DNA from: Streptomyces sp. ISL-11
GTDB taxonomy: Bacteria > Actinomycetota > Actinomycetes > Streptomycetales > Streptomycetaceae
Assembly: GCF_018614525.1 (NCBI RefSeq)
Contig: NZ_JAGGOL010000094.1
Coordinates: 1-46,589 of the forward strand
Reading direction: 5' to 3'
DNA length: 46,589 nt
Shown: positions 1-7,816 of the stretch, piece by piece
Layout of the letters: each line of letters begins with the position of its first letter
Numbering within the stretch: position 1 is the first letter of the stretch
The notes under the pieces: model-generated
What the model was told of the DNA's origin: nothing
The model's input: the letters and a program-made list of their open reading frames with translations, nothing else
Database searches by the model: none
Translations under genes and position numbers: made by a program

Positions 1-132
1 GCGGTCCGCCCCCGCGGCGGCCAGCTCGGCGCGCAGCGCGGTGATCTGGCGACGCAGGCCGCGAGTGCTGTACAGCGCGGCCGCGCCGGCGGCCGTCGCG
101 GTGGCAGCGGCCAGCAGCAGGGCAAGGGACAT
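1..132 (-). CDS. Membrane-anchored protein, N-terminus only (runs off window)
   Basis: Only the first 44 codons are present; the frame is open to the window edge. The ATG at 132 begins an Ala/Leu-rich hydrophobic stretch (residues 1-21, MSLALLLAAATATAAGAAAL), followed by a basic, heptad-like segment (LRRQITALRAELAAA) that looks like the start of a coiled coil. A short N-terminal membrane anchor followed by a coiled coil occurs in actinobacterial sensor-like ATP-binding proteins and in RmuC-type proteins, but nothing visible allows a choice. It points away from the thiolase gene and is separated from it by a 415-base gap. Confidence 0.5.
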   Translation of the reverse strand, partial: MSLALLLAAATATAAGAAALYSTRGLRRQITALRAELAAAGADR

Positions 133-547
133 GGCGCTCACTGACGTACTCCCGGTTGCTATAGGTCCCCCAGATTCCTACCTCAGCTTCGCGCGCGCTG
201 CTCTATGGCCACAGTGCAAAACGTCATGAAGGGGATGGGACTTAGGGCCCGGACGTTGTCCCTTCAACATATCTGACCTGGGGAAACGAAGTGCCCCCAG
301 GACGTTGGTCACATCCTGGGGGCGATTCGGTCACGGACACATACGGACCGCCGGGAGCCTGTTTGTGATCAGCTCAAGTGCCCGTATTGATCAGGGGCAC
401 CGCGGCTCAGCCCAGCCTCGGGCGCCCCTTACCCTCCGCTGCGGCTCAGCTCAGCCGCTCGTGCTTGTCGGCCGCGTCTTCGCCTCGCCTGCGCTGCGGG
501 CAGGTGCCGCCCTCGTTCCTCGGGCGACCCCTACCCTCCGCTGCGGC
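133..547. other. Intergenic region with a duplicated thiolase 3' end
   Basis: No convincing gene is seen here. The interval holds the 5' flank of the minus-strand gene at 1-132 and, from 416, the first copy of a 46-bp direct repeat whose second copy is the 3' end of the thiolase gene. Long frames crossing this interval are antisense shadows of the thiolase gene. Confidence 0.5.
416..461. repeat. Direct repeat, copy 1 of thiolase 3' end
   Basis: This 46-bp segment matches 518-563 with two mismatches (425 c/a, 429 t/c). Copy 2 contains the last codons (E-R-L-S) and the stop codon of the minus-strand thiolase gene, so copy 1 is a detached duplicate of that gene's 3' end, 102 bp away. Confidence 0.75.
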
Positions 548-563
548 TCAGCTCAGCCGCTCG
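518..563. repeat. Direct repeat, copy 2 (overlaps thiolase stop)
   Basis: This is the second copy of the 46-bp repeat at 416-461. It spans the stop codon at 548-550 and the last codons of the thiolase gene, plus 30 bp of 3' flank. Confidence 0.75.
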
Positions 564-1768
564 ATCACCATCGCCATGCCCTGCCCGCCGCCCACGCACA
601 TCGTCTCCAGGCCGAACTGCTTGTCGTGCCACTGGAGCGAGTTGATCAGCGTGCCCGTGATGCGGGCGCCGGTCATGCCGAAGGGGTGGCCGACCGCGAT
701 CGCGCCGCCGTTGACGTTGACGCGGTCCAGGTCGGCGCCCAGCGCCTGGTAGGACGGGATGACCTGGGCCGCGAACGCCTCGTTGATCTCAAGGAGGTCG
801 ATGTCGCCGATGCCCAGCCCGGCCCGCCGCAGCGCCTGCTTGCTGGCCTCGACCGGGCCGAAGCCCATGATCTCGGGGGAGAGGGCGGAGACACCGGTGG
901 AGACGATCCGGGCGAGCGGGGTCAGGCCCAGCTCCCGCGCCTTGGTGTCGGACATGATCACCAGGGCGGCGGCGCCGTCGTTGAGCGGGCAGCAGTTGCC
1001 CGGCGTGATCAGGCCGTCGGCGCGGAAGGACGGCTTCAGGCCCTGGACGCCCTCCAGGGTGACGCCCGCGCGCGGGCCGTCGTCCTTGGCGACGACCGTG
1101 CCGTCGGGCGTGGTGACCGGGGTGATCTCGCGGGCCCAGAAGCCCTTCGCGATGGCCGCCTCGGCGAGGTTCTGCGAGCGGACGCCGAACTCGTCCATCT
1201 CCTGGCGGGAGATGCCCTTCAGACGCGCCAGGTTCTCGGCGGTCTGCCCCATCGCGACGTACGCGTCCGGCACCAGGCCGTCCTCGCGCGGGTCGTGCCA
1301 CTCGTCGCTGCCGTGCTCGGCGCGGTGCGCCGTACGGGCCTCGGCCTCGGCGAAGAAGGTGTTGTGGCTGCCCGGCATGCCGTCGGAGGAGCCGTTGACG
1401 GTGCGGGAGACCGTCTCGACGCCCGCCGAGATGAAGACGTCGCCCTCGCCCGCCTTGATGGCGTGCAGCGCCATCCGCGAGGTCTGGAGCGAGGAGGAGC
1501 AGTAGCGGGTGATGGTGCAGCCGGGCAGGTGGTCCATGCCCATCTGCACGGCCACGATCCGGCCCAGGTTGTGACCCTGCTCGCCGCCGGGCAGGCCGCA
1601 GCCGAGCATCAGGTCGTCGATGTCACGCGGGTCGAGCTCGGGGACCTTGGCGAGCGCGGCGCCGATGATCGTCGCGGTCAGGTCGTCGGCACGCATGTCC
1701 TTCAGCGAGCCCTTGAAGGCGCGACCGATGGGGGAACGGGCGGTGGAGACGATCACGGCTTCGGGCAT
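548..1768 (-). CDS. Acetyl-CoA acetyltransferase / 3-ketoacyl-CoA thiolase
   Basis: This thiolase catalyses reversible cleavage of 3-ketoacyl-CoA by CoA, or acetoacetyl-CoA formation in the other direction. It is cytoplasmic, 406 aa, the normal family length. The nucleophilic Cys90 lies in TRYCSSSLQT, and the second catalytic pair is seen as His361 in GGAIAVGHPFGMTGAR and Cys391 in MCVGGGQG. The ATG at 1768 is preferred because GGAG lies six bases upstream; a GTG at 1771 is in frame but only three bases from it. The sequence resembles FadA/FadI-type degradative enzymes as much as biosynthetic AtoB, so the direction in vivo is not settled. Its 3' end is duplicated at 416-461. Confidence 0.93.
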   Translation of the reverse strand: MPEAVIVSTARSPIGRAFKGSLKDMRADDLTATIIGAALAKVPELDPRDIDDLMLGCGLPGGEQGHNLGRIVAVQMGMDHLPGCTITRYCSSSLQTSRMALHAIKAGEGDVFISAGVETVSRTVNGSSDGMPGSHNTFFAEAEARTAHRAEHGSDEWHDPREDGLVPDAYVAMGQTAENLARLKGISRQEMDEFGVRSQNLAEAAIAKGFWAREITPVTTPDGTVVAKDDGPRAGVTLEGVQGLKPSFRADGLITPGNCCPLNDGAAALVIMSDTKARELGLTPLARIVSTGVSALSPEIMGFGPVEASKQALRRAGLGIGDIDLLEINEAFAAQVIPSYQALGADLDRVNVNGGAIAVGHPFGMTGARITGTLINSLQWHDKQFGLETMCVGGGQGMAMVIERLS

Positions 1769-1910
1769 CACGGGCTCCAGTGGGCGCGAGAAGGCGGGAC
1801 GGAGGCGGTATCACGGCGGAACCGTCGGATAGGGCCTGTTGGAAGTTACCCGCCCGTAGGGCTGGGGTCACGGCTTGGTCACTGTGATGCGGGCCACCGC
1901 CCGTACCGCC

Positions 1911-2936
1911 TCACGTCCCCCTTCCCGCCCTCGACCACACGTGGTGGGGCGTCGCCTCGGTGTGGGCCGGCAGCCGGCGCCGCTTGCGGTGCTTGAGCAG
2001 CGCCCACCGGCCGCGGGCGCCCGTGACCTCGGTGCCGCCCTCGGCCGCCGCCTCCGCGGCCGCCCGGGCCACCGGCAGGATGCCCTCGCGGCGCGCGACG
2101 TCCGGCCGCTCCTCGCCCTCGGGCCACAGCCCCAGCGCCGCGCACAGCGTGGGCAGCACGGCCATGGCCGCCGTGGCGTAGCCCTCGGCGGACGGATGGT
2201 AATTGTCCGGGCCGAAGAGCTCGCGGGGGTTCTGGGCGAATTCCGGGCCCAGCAGGTCGCCGAGCGAGACCGTACGGCCGCCCGCCTCGATCACCCCTAT
2301 CGTCTGGGCCGCCGCCAGCTGACGGCTCAGCCGCCGCGCGATCCAGCGCAGCGGCTGATAGACCGGCTCGATCGTGCCCAGGTCGGGGCAGGTGCCCACC
2401 ACCACCTCGCACTCCGCCTCGCACAGTCTGCGCACGGCGTCGGACAGCAGTCGCACGGAGCGGGCGGCGGGCATGCCGTGGGTGACGTCGTTGGCGCCGA
2501 TCATGATCACGCACACGTCGGGGACCGGGCCGTCCTCCAGCATCAGCGTGACCTGCCGGTCCAGGTCGTGGGACTGCGCGCCCGGCAGGGCCACGTTGCG
2601 CAGCTGTACGGGCCGCTCGGCGACCGCCGCGAGCCCCGAGGCCAGCAGGGCCCCCGGCGTCTGCCGTGGCCGGTGCACGCCCTGGCCGGCGGCCGTGGAG
2701 TCGCCGAGCAGTCCCAGCAGCAGGGGCTCGTGGCCCAGGCGGTGGACGAAGGCGGAGCCGTAGCGGCCGTCCGCGTGCGGTGGTGGTTCGTGGCCCCCGC
2801 CGACCACCCGCTTGGCCAGCCGCGCCTCGGTGAGCAGCACCCCGACCACGGTCGCGCCCAGCAGACCGACGCCGCCGCCTCCGTAGGCCGCCGCCGCCGC
2901 GATGCGCCGTGCGACTCTCGCCCTCGACATGGACAT
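1911..2936 (-). CDS. SGNH/GDSL-family hydrolase with N-terminal membrane anchor
   Basis: This is a probable esterase or lipase of the SGNH superfamily, 341 aa. Residues 10-36 form a hydrophobic segment after a basic N-terminus (uncleaved anchor or signal). Block I is GDS with Ser80 (LLGDSTAAGQG), block III is GAND with Asn149, and block V is D244-N-Y-H247-P, giving the catalytic Asp and His. The C-terminal 50 residues are basic and low in complexity. The ATG at 2936 follows a strong GGGAGGAGG ribosome site. The gene lies between thiolase and cystathionine beta-synthase and diverges from the latter. The substrate cannot be told from sequence. Confidence 0.9.
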   Translation of the reverse strand: MSMSRARVARRIAAAAAYGGGGVGLLGATVVGVLLTEARLAKRVVGGGHEPPPHADGRYGSAFVHRLGHEPLLLGLLGDSTAAGQGVHRPRQTPGALLASGLAAVAERPVQLRNVALPGAQSHDLDRQVTLMLEDGPVPDVCVIMIGANDVTHGMPAARSVRLLSDAVRRLCEAECEVVVGTCPDLGTIEPVYQPLRWIARRLSRQLAAAQTIGVIEAGGRTVSLGDLLGPEFAQNPRELFGPDNYHPSAEGYATAAMAVLPTLCAALGLWPEGEERPDVARREGILPVARAAAEAAAEGGTEVTGARGRWALLKHRKRRRLPAHTEATPHHVWSRAGRGT

Positions 2937-3107
2937 GGGCCCGGACCTCCTCCCGCTCCGACGGTACGCACCCCGGCTCCACCGTGCTAACAGGTTGTTG
3001 CCCCGAGTGGTCCTTGTCGCAACGCACCGCTAGTGCACTCGGCGGCGCAATAGGCTGGACGTACGGGTACGCGACGACCGCTAGTGCCCCCGACCGCGGA
3101 GATCACC

Positions 3108-4502
3108 GTGCAGTATCACGATTCGATGGTTGAGCTTGTTGGCAATACCCCGCTTGTGAAGCTCAACAGCGTGACCGAAGGCATTCAGGCCACCGTCCTT
3201 GCCAAGGTCGAGTACTTCAACCCCGGCGGTTCGGTCAAGGACCGCATCGCCGTGCGGATGATCGAGGCGGCGGAGCAGTCCGGCGCGCTCAAGCCGGGCG
3301 GCACGATCATCGAGCCGACCTCCGGCAACACCGGTGTGGGTCTGGCGATCGTGGCCCAGCAAAAGGGCTACAAGTGCATTTTCGTGTGCCCCGACAAGGT
3401 CTCCAACGACAAGATCAATGTGCTGCGGGCCTACGGTGCGGAGGTCGTCGTCTGCCCGACGGCCGTCGACCCGGAGCACCCGGAGTCCTACTACAACGTC
3501 TCGGACCGGCTCGTGCGCGAGACGCCGAACGCCTGGAAGCCGGACCAGTACAGCAATGTGAACAACCCCCTGTCGCACTACTACTCCACGGGTCCGGAGA
3601 TCTGGGAGCAGACCGAGGGCAAGATCACTCACTTTGTGGCGGGCGTGGGCACCGGCGGGACCATCAGCGGCACCGGCCGCTATCTGAAGGAGGTCAGCGA
3701 GGGCCGCGTCAAGGTCGTCGGCTCCGACCCCGAGGGCTCGGTCTACAGCGGCGGTTCCGGCCGTCCGTACCTGATCGAGGGCGTCGGTGAGGACTTCTGG
3801 CCGACCGCCTACGACGGCACGGTGACCGACGAGATCATCGCGGTCTCCGACAAGGACGCCTTCCAGATGACGCGCCGCCTCGCCCGCGAGGAGGGCCTGC
3901 TGGTCGGCGGCTCCTGCGGCATGGCGGTCGTCAGCGCGCTGGAGCTCGCCAAGCGCCTCGGCCCGGACGACGTCGTCGTGGTGCTGCTGCCCGACAGCGG
4001 CCGCGGCTACCTCAGCAAGATCTTCAACGACGAGTGGATGGCGGACTACGGCTTCCTGGAGGAGCCGGGCGACGCCGCGCGCGTGGCCGACGTGCTGCGC
4101 CGCAAGGACGGCGGCATGCCCTCGCTGGTGCACATGCACCCCGAGGAAACGGTCGGCGAGGCCATCGAGGTGCTCCGCGAGTACGGCGTCTCGCAGATGC
4201 CCATCGTCAAGCCGGGCGCGGGGCACCCCGATGTGATGGCCGCCGAGGTCATCGGCTCGGTCGTGGAGCGGGAGCTGCTGGACGCGCTGTTCAGCCAGCG
4301 CGCCTCGCTGTCCGACCCGCTGGAGAAGCACATGTGCCCGCCGCTGCCGCAGGTCGGTTCCGGTGAGCCGGTCGCGGACCTGATGGCCGTGCTGGGCGAG
4401 GCGGACGCGGCGATCGTGCTGGTCGAGGGCAAGCCGACCGGTGTGGTGAGCCGTCAGGACCTGCTGGCGTTCCTCGCGCAGGACGCGGGCACGGCCAAGT
4501 AG
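3108..4502 (+). CDS. Cystathionine beta-synthase
   Basis: This PLP enzyme condenses serine with homocysteine to give cystathionine (reverse transsulfuration). The start is taken as GTG 3108, with GGAG seven bases before it; a GTG at 3084 would add eight residues but has no ribosome site. That gives 464 aa. The PLP-binding Lys44 is in GGSVKDRIAVR, the substrate loop in TSGNTG, and the phosphate-binding Gly loop in GVGTGGTISGTG. Residues from about 335 form a tandem CBS-domain pair ending DLLAFLAQ, which sets it apart from cysteine synthase CysK. A perfect terminator follows at 4515-4544. Confidence 0.93.
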   Translation: MQYHDSMVELVGNTPLVKLNSVTEGIQATVLAKVEYFNPGGSVKDRIAVRMIEAAEQSGALKPGGTIIEPTSGNTGVGLAIVAQQKGYKCIFVCPDKVSNDKINVLRAYGAEVVVCPTAVDPEHPESYYNVSDRLVRETPNAWKPDQYSNVNNPLSHYYSTGPEIWEQTEGKITHFVAGVGTGGTISGTGRYLKEVSEGRVKVVGSDPEGSVYSGGSGRPYLIEGVGEDFWPTAYDGTVTDEIIAVSDKDAFQMTRRLAREEGLLVGGSCGMAVVSALELAKRLGPDDVVVVLLPDSGRGYLSKIFNDEWMADYGFLEEPGDAARVADVLRRKDGGMPSLVHMHPEETVGEAIEVLREYGVSQMPIVKPGAGHPDVMAAEVIGSVVERELLDALFSQRASLSDPLEKHMCPPLPQVGSGEPVADLMAVLGEADAAIVLVEGKPTGVVSRQDLLAFLAQDAGTAK

Positions 4503-4514
4503 GGGCGATGCTGG

Positions 4515-4544
4515 GGCCCTTGCGCACGTCGTAGCGCAAGGGCC
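4515..4544 (+). terminator. Intrinsic-type terminator after cystathionine beta-synthase
   Basis: GGCCCTTGCGC (4515-4525) pairs perfectly with GCGCAAGGGCC (4534-4544) across an 8-base loop, 12 bases after the stop codon. There is no T-run, as is usual in Streptomyces. Confidence 0.8.
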
Positions 4545-4896
4545 TTGTCAAAAGGCGTTGTCAAGCGAACAGCAAGACGCACAGGCGACCCGTAAAAGGT
4601 ACGTATGTGTCACGCGCTCGCAGCACGGACTTAACAACGGTCCGGCATATTGAGGGGTGTCGGCAAGGGCGGTCGCCCGAACCGGCACCCCTCAGTGCGG
4701 CGGCAGGACCCTCCGGAGCGGCTCCCGGACTCCACGGCCGTCCGGACGCGGGGGTACGGGCCCAGGCCCGCACCGCGTCCCCGCGGGGGACCGCCGTCGT
4801 CCCGACTCCGGCCTCGGCCGGGGTGCGGCGGTCCCCCGCCATCTCTCCCGCCGTTTCCCGGGCGCGCTTTCCGGCCGGGAACCGGCCGCTTCCGGC
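4545..4896. other. Gene-free convergent region with two large inverted repeats
   Basis: No gene is supported here. The region lies between the 3' ends of cystathionine beta-synthase and the small membrane-protein gene. TGAGGGGTG at 4651-4659 pairs with CACCCCTCA at 4686-4694, with further pairing inside (CGG/CCG and GGGCG/CGCCC). A second structure pairs GGGGGACCGCCG (4785-4796) with CGGCGGTCCCCC (4826-4837) and has CCGGCC/GGCCGG inside its spacer. Either could terminate the minus-strand gene or be part of a structured RNA. Confidence 0.5.
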
Positions 4897-5322
4897 CTAT
4901 TCGGCGTCCTGCTTGTGGGAACGCGGCCAGGGGAAGAACCCCGCCGAGTTCAGGGCGTTGACGCCGACGATGCCCGCCCAGGTCACCAGCAGACCGGGCA
5001 GGTGCGCGTTGACCACGCCGATGGCGGACAGCGGGATCGCCAGCACCAGGGAGATCGCCGCGAAGCCGAAGCGCTCGCCGAAGTTGCCCGGTCCCGCGTC
5101 CGCCGGGCGCGGCCGGGCGCCCCGGGCCACGGACATCTGCCGCTCGGCGAGGTGGCGCCGCACCTGGCGGTCGACGGTGCTGTCGACCTTCTGGTCGATC
5201 TTCCGGTCGACGTTCGCGAGGAACGAGTCGACGAGCTCCGCCTCGTACTCCGGCCCCAGTTCCTTGCGGGTCTCCAGGGTCGCGGCGAGGTCCTTCTTCA
5301 CATCGGGGTCGTGGGCCGTCAT
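4897..5322 (-). CDS. Small integral membrane protein, unknown function
   Basis: This 141-aa protein has a charged N-terminal half rich in Glu, Asp, Lys and Arg (residues 1-70, including VDSFLANVDRKIDQKVDSTV, likely helical or coiled coil). Two hydrophobic helices follow at about 88-105 and 108-126, then a short charged tail (WPRSHKQDAE). The ATG at 5322 has no obvious ribosome site; longer in-frame extensions overlap the divergent synthetase gene and read like antisense. It diverges from the MatB-like gene with about 110 bases between starts. Family and function are not recognised. Confidence 0.75.
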   Translation of the reverse strand: MTAHDPDVKKDLAATLETRKELGPEYEAELVDSFLANVDRKIDQKVDSTVDRQVRRHLAERQMSVARGARPRPADAGPGNFGERFGFAAISLVLAIPLSAIGVVNAHLPGLLVTWAGIVGVNALNSAGFFPWPRSHKQDAE

Positions 5323-5431
5323 ACGGACGACGATACGGTCGCAGCGGCCCCGCGTCCCTGGGGCCAGCACCCGTATCCGCAGTGGGGGCAGTCCCCGGAC
5401 CGCCGGCGGCCCCCGTGGAAGGAGCAAGTCC

Positions 5432-6805
5432 GTGCCCGAACCGACCGAACCCCTGCTGTCGTCCCTGGCCGCCGGAGCCGGCGTGGCCGACCGGCCGGAC
5501 GCCCTCACCGTCGCCGGCCGGTCCTGCTCGCGGGAGCAATTGCTGGGCGCCGCGGGCGCGGTGGCGCACCGGATCGCCGGATCGCCGTCGGTGGCCGTGC
5601 ACGCGGAGGCGACGCTGGAGACGGTCGTGGCCGTCGTGGGCGCGCTGCTGGCCGGGGTGCCCGTGGTGCCGCTGCCGCCGGACTCCGGCCCCGCCGAGCG
5701 CGGCCACATCCTGCGCGACTCCGGCGCCGCCCTGGTGCTGGGCGCCGGCCAGGAAGTCCCCGTCGACCTGGGCGAGCGGGCCGACTGGTCGGGGCCCGAG
5801 GCGGACCCCGGCAGCACCGCGCTGATCCTCTACACCTCCGGCACCACCGGGTCGCCCAAGGGCGTGCTCATCCCGCGCGGGGCCGTCGCGGCGGGCCTCG
5901 ACGGGCTCGCGCGGGCCTGGCAGTGGACGGCCGAGGACACGCTGGTGCACGGCCTGCCGCTGTTCCACGTGCACGGCCTCGTCCTCGGCGTGCTGGGCGC
6001 GCTGCGCACCGGCTGCCGCCTGGTGCACACCGGCCGGCCGACCCCCGAGGCGTACGCGGCCGCCGGCGGCAGCCTGTACTTCGGGGTGCCGACGGTGTGG
6101 TCGCGGGTGGCCGGCGCCCCCGACGCGGCCCGGGAGCTGGGCAAGGCGCGGCTGCTGGTGTCGGGCAGCGCGGCGCTGCCCGCGCCCGTCTTCCGCGACC
6201 TGGAGGCGCTCACCGGGCAGCGGCCCGTGGAGCGTTACGGCATGACAGAGACCCTGATCACCCTCACCACGCGGGCCGACGGCGAGCGCCGGCCCGGCTC
6301 GGTGGGCCTGCCGCTGCCGGGCACGCGGACCCGGCTGGCGGCGGCCGAGGGCGGCATCGGGGAGCTGGAGGTGTCCGGGCCGACGCTGTTCGCCGGGTAC
6401 CTGGGCCGCCCGGAGGCCACGGCGGCCGCGTACACCTCGGACGGCTGGTTCCGTACGGGCGACATCGCCACCATCGAGCCGGACGGCATGCACCGCATCG
6501 TCGGCCGGGCCTCCACCGACCTCATCAAGTCCGGCGGTTACCGGGTCGGGGCGGGCGAGGTGGAGAACGCGCTGCTGGACCACCCGGCGGTGCGCGAGGC
6601 CGCCGTCGTCGGGGTGCCGCACGACGACCTCGGGCAGGAGATCGTCGCCTATGTGGTGGCCGACGGGGTCGGTGAGCGGGAGCTGATCGACTTCGTGGCC
6701 GGGCACCTCTCCGGCCACAAGCGGCCGCGCCGGGTCCGCTTTCTGGAGGAGCTGCCGCGCAACGCGATGGGCAAGCCGCAGAAGAAGCTCCTGCCGCCTT
6801 TGTGA
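5432..6805 (+). CDS. Malonyl-CoA synthetase-like acyl-CoA synthetase (MatB-like)
   Basis: This ANL-superfamily ligase (457 aa) activates a carboxylic acid as adenylate and transfers it to CoA. The phosphate loop YTSGTTGSPKG is at residues 134-144, LPLFHVHGL follows, then YGMTET, GWFRTGD, and the C-terminal catalytic Lys448 in RNAMGK. Short length, the FHVHGLVLG segment and the lack of a long-chain insertion match MatB malonyl-CoA synthetases; Streptomyces MatB is about 485 aa. The GTG at 5432 follows GGAAGGAG at a spacing of seven. Malonate or methylmalonate as substrate is inferred from family resemblance. The frame stays open upstream to 4607, but that stretch is antisense to the membrane-protein gene. 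Confidence 0.87.
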   Translation: MPEPTEPLLSSLAAGAGVADRPDALTVAGRSCSREQLLGAAGAVAHRIAGSPSVAVHAEATLETVVAVVGALLAGVPVVPLPPDSGPAERGHILRDSGAALVLGAGQEVPVDLGERADWSGPEADPGSTALILYTSGTTGSPKGVLIPRGAVAAGLDGLARAWQWTAEDTLVHGLPLFHVHGLVLGVLGALRTGCRLVHTGRPTPEAYAAAGGSLYFGVPTVWSRVAGAPDAARELGKARLLVSGSAALPAPVFRDLEALTGQRPVERYGMTETLITLTTRADGERRPGSVGLPLPGTRTRLAAAEGGIGELEVSGPTLFAGYLGRPEATAAAYTSDGWFRTGDIATIEPDGMHRIVGRASTDLIKSGGYRVGAGEVENALLDHPAVREAAVVGVPHDDLGQEIVAYVVADGVGERELIDFVAGHLSGHKRPRRVRFLEELPRNAMGKPQKKLLPPL

Positions 6806-6826
6806 GGCGGGCCGGGGCGGGGCGCG

Positions 6827-6860
6827 CCCTGACCCTGCATAATTCCATGCAGGGTCAGGG
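6827..6860. promoter_or_regulatory. Perfect 34-bp palindrome ahead of the RpiR regulator gene
   Basis: CCCTGACCCTGCAT (6827-6840) and ATGCAGGGTCAGGG (6847-6860) are exact inverted repeats around AATTCC. It lies 21 bases after the synthetase stop and 61 bases before the RpiR-type regulator. It may end the upstream transcript, but the AT-rich centre and the position make an operator for the adjacent regulator equally likely. Confidence 0.6.
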
Positions 6861-6921
6861 GTAGCTGAATGAAGAGACTGGACGTGCCGGGACCGGACGT
6901 ACCGAGAAGCGTGGAGGGCCG

Positions 6922-7773
6922 ATGAGTGACAACGGAGGCGAGCCGGAAGCCACCGCACGCCTGCAGAAGCTCTTCGAGGGGCACCGGCTGACCCCGACCC
7001 AGCGCCGGATCGCCCACTGCATGGTCCGGCGCGCCGCCGACGCGCCGTTCCTCTCCAGCGTCGAACTCGCCGAACTCGCCGGCGTCAGCCAGCCGTCCGT
7101 GACCCGCTTCGCGGTCGCCCTCGGCTTCGACGGCTACCCCGCGCTGCGCCGGCACCTGCGCGACGTCGTCCCGGCCGGCGACGAGCCCGGCGACGGCTCG
7201 TACAACGAGTACCAGCAGGCCGTCCAGGCCGAGATCGACAACCTCCGCCACCTGGCCTCCCTGCTCGCCGACCCCGAACCCGTCAGCCGGGCCGGGCGGC
7301 TGCTCGCCGCGTCCCGGCCGCTGCCCGTGCTCGGCCTGCGGGCCGCCACCGCCCAGGCCGCCGGCTTCGCCTACTTCGCCCGCAAGGTCCACCCCGACGT
7401 GCGGCTCCTGGACGAGGGCGGCACGTTGCTCGCCGACCGCGTCGACGCGGCCGTACGGGCCGGGGCGAGCGCGCTGCTGTGCTTCGCGCTGCCCCGCCAC
7501 CCGCGCGAGGTGGTCGAGGCGCTGGAGTACGCCCGGGGCGAGGGCCTGACCGTCGTCACCGTCGCCGACTCCACCTTCGCGCCCGTCGCCCGGCACAGCG
7601 ACCTGCTGCTGCCCGCCGCCGTCGGCACGGGCCTCGCCTTCGACACGGCGTGCGCGCCGATGCTGCTGGGCCGGGTGCTCCTGGAGGCGATGTGCGACGC
7701 GCTGCCGGACGCGCAGTCGCGGCTGGAGGAGTTCGACGCGAAGGCGGCGGCGCGGGGCCTGTTCGTGGAGTGA
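6922..7773 (+). CDS. MurR/RpiR-family transcriptional regulator
   Basis: This 283-aa regulator has the RpiR architecture: an N-terminal helix-turn-helix (residues about 20-80, with LAELAGVSQPSVTRFAVALG) and a C-terminal SIS sugar-phosphate-binding domain (about 120-255). Family members bind phosphosugars and repress or activate sugar-catabolism genes. The ATG at 6922 follows GGAGGG. The gene follows the synthetase in the same direction, with a perfect palindrome between them that may be its own operator. A nearby sugar operon is not seen, so its ligand is unknown. Confidence 0.88.
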   Translation: MSDNGGEPEATARLQKLFEGHRLTPTQRRIAHCMVRRAADAPFLSSVELAELAGVSQPSVTRFAVALGFDGYPALRRHLRDVVPAGDEPGDGSYNEYQQAVQAEIDNLRHLASLLADPEPVSRAGRLLAASRPLPVLGLRAATAQAAGFAYFARKVHPDVRLLDEGGTLLADRVDAAVRAGASALLCFALPRHPREVVEALEYARGEGLTVVTVADSTFAPVARHSDLLLPAAVGTGLAFDTACAPMLLGRVLLEAMCDALPDAQSRLEEFDAKAAARGLFVE

Positions 7774-7816
7774 CGGGCCCGCGGCCTGTCCCGGAGAGTG
7801 GCGGGCCCGCGGTCCG

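Noticed and set aside
305..1996. 563-residue open frame on the plus strand over the thiolase gene
   Set aside because: It is antisense to a full-length thiolase with all catalytic motifs. Its Arg/Gly/Ala/Val-rich, low-complexity composition is typical of shadow frames in high-GC DNA.
4607..5431. N-terminal extension of the MatB-like synthetase frame
   Set aside because: The frame is open, but the extension is antisense to the small membrane-protein gene, and GTG 5432 has an excellent ribosome site and matches the family start.
6827..6860. ArgR-type ARG box
   Set aside because: TGCAT...ATGCA arms recall arginine boxes, but the spacing and the long extra arms do not fit well and no arginine gene is adjacent.
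4631..6958. 775-residue minus-strand frame
   Set aside because: It covers the synthetase gene in antisense and has no domain; its composition is that of a shadow frame.
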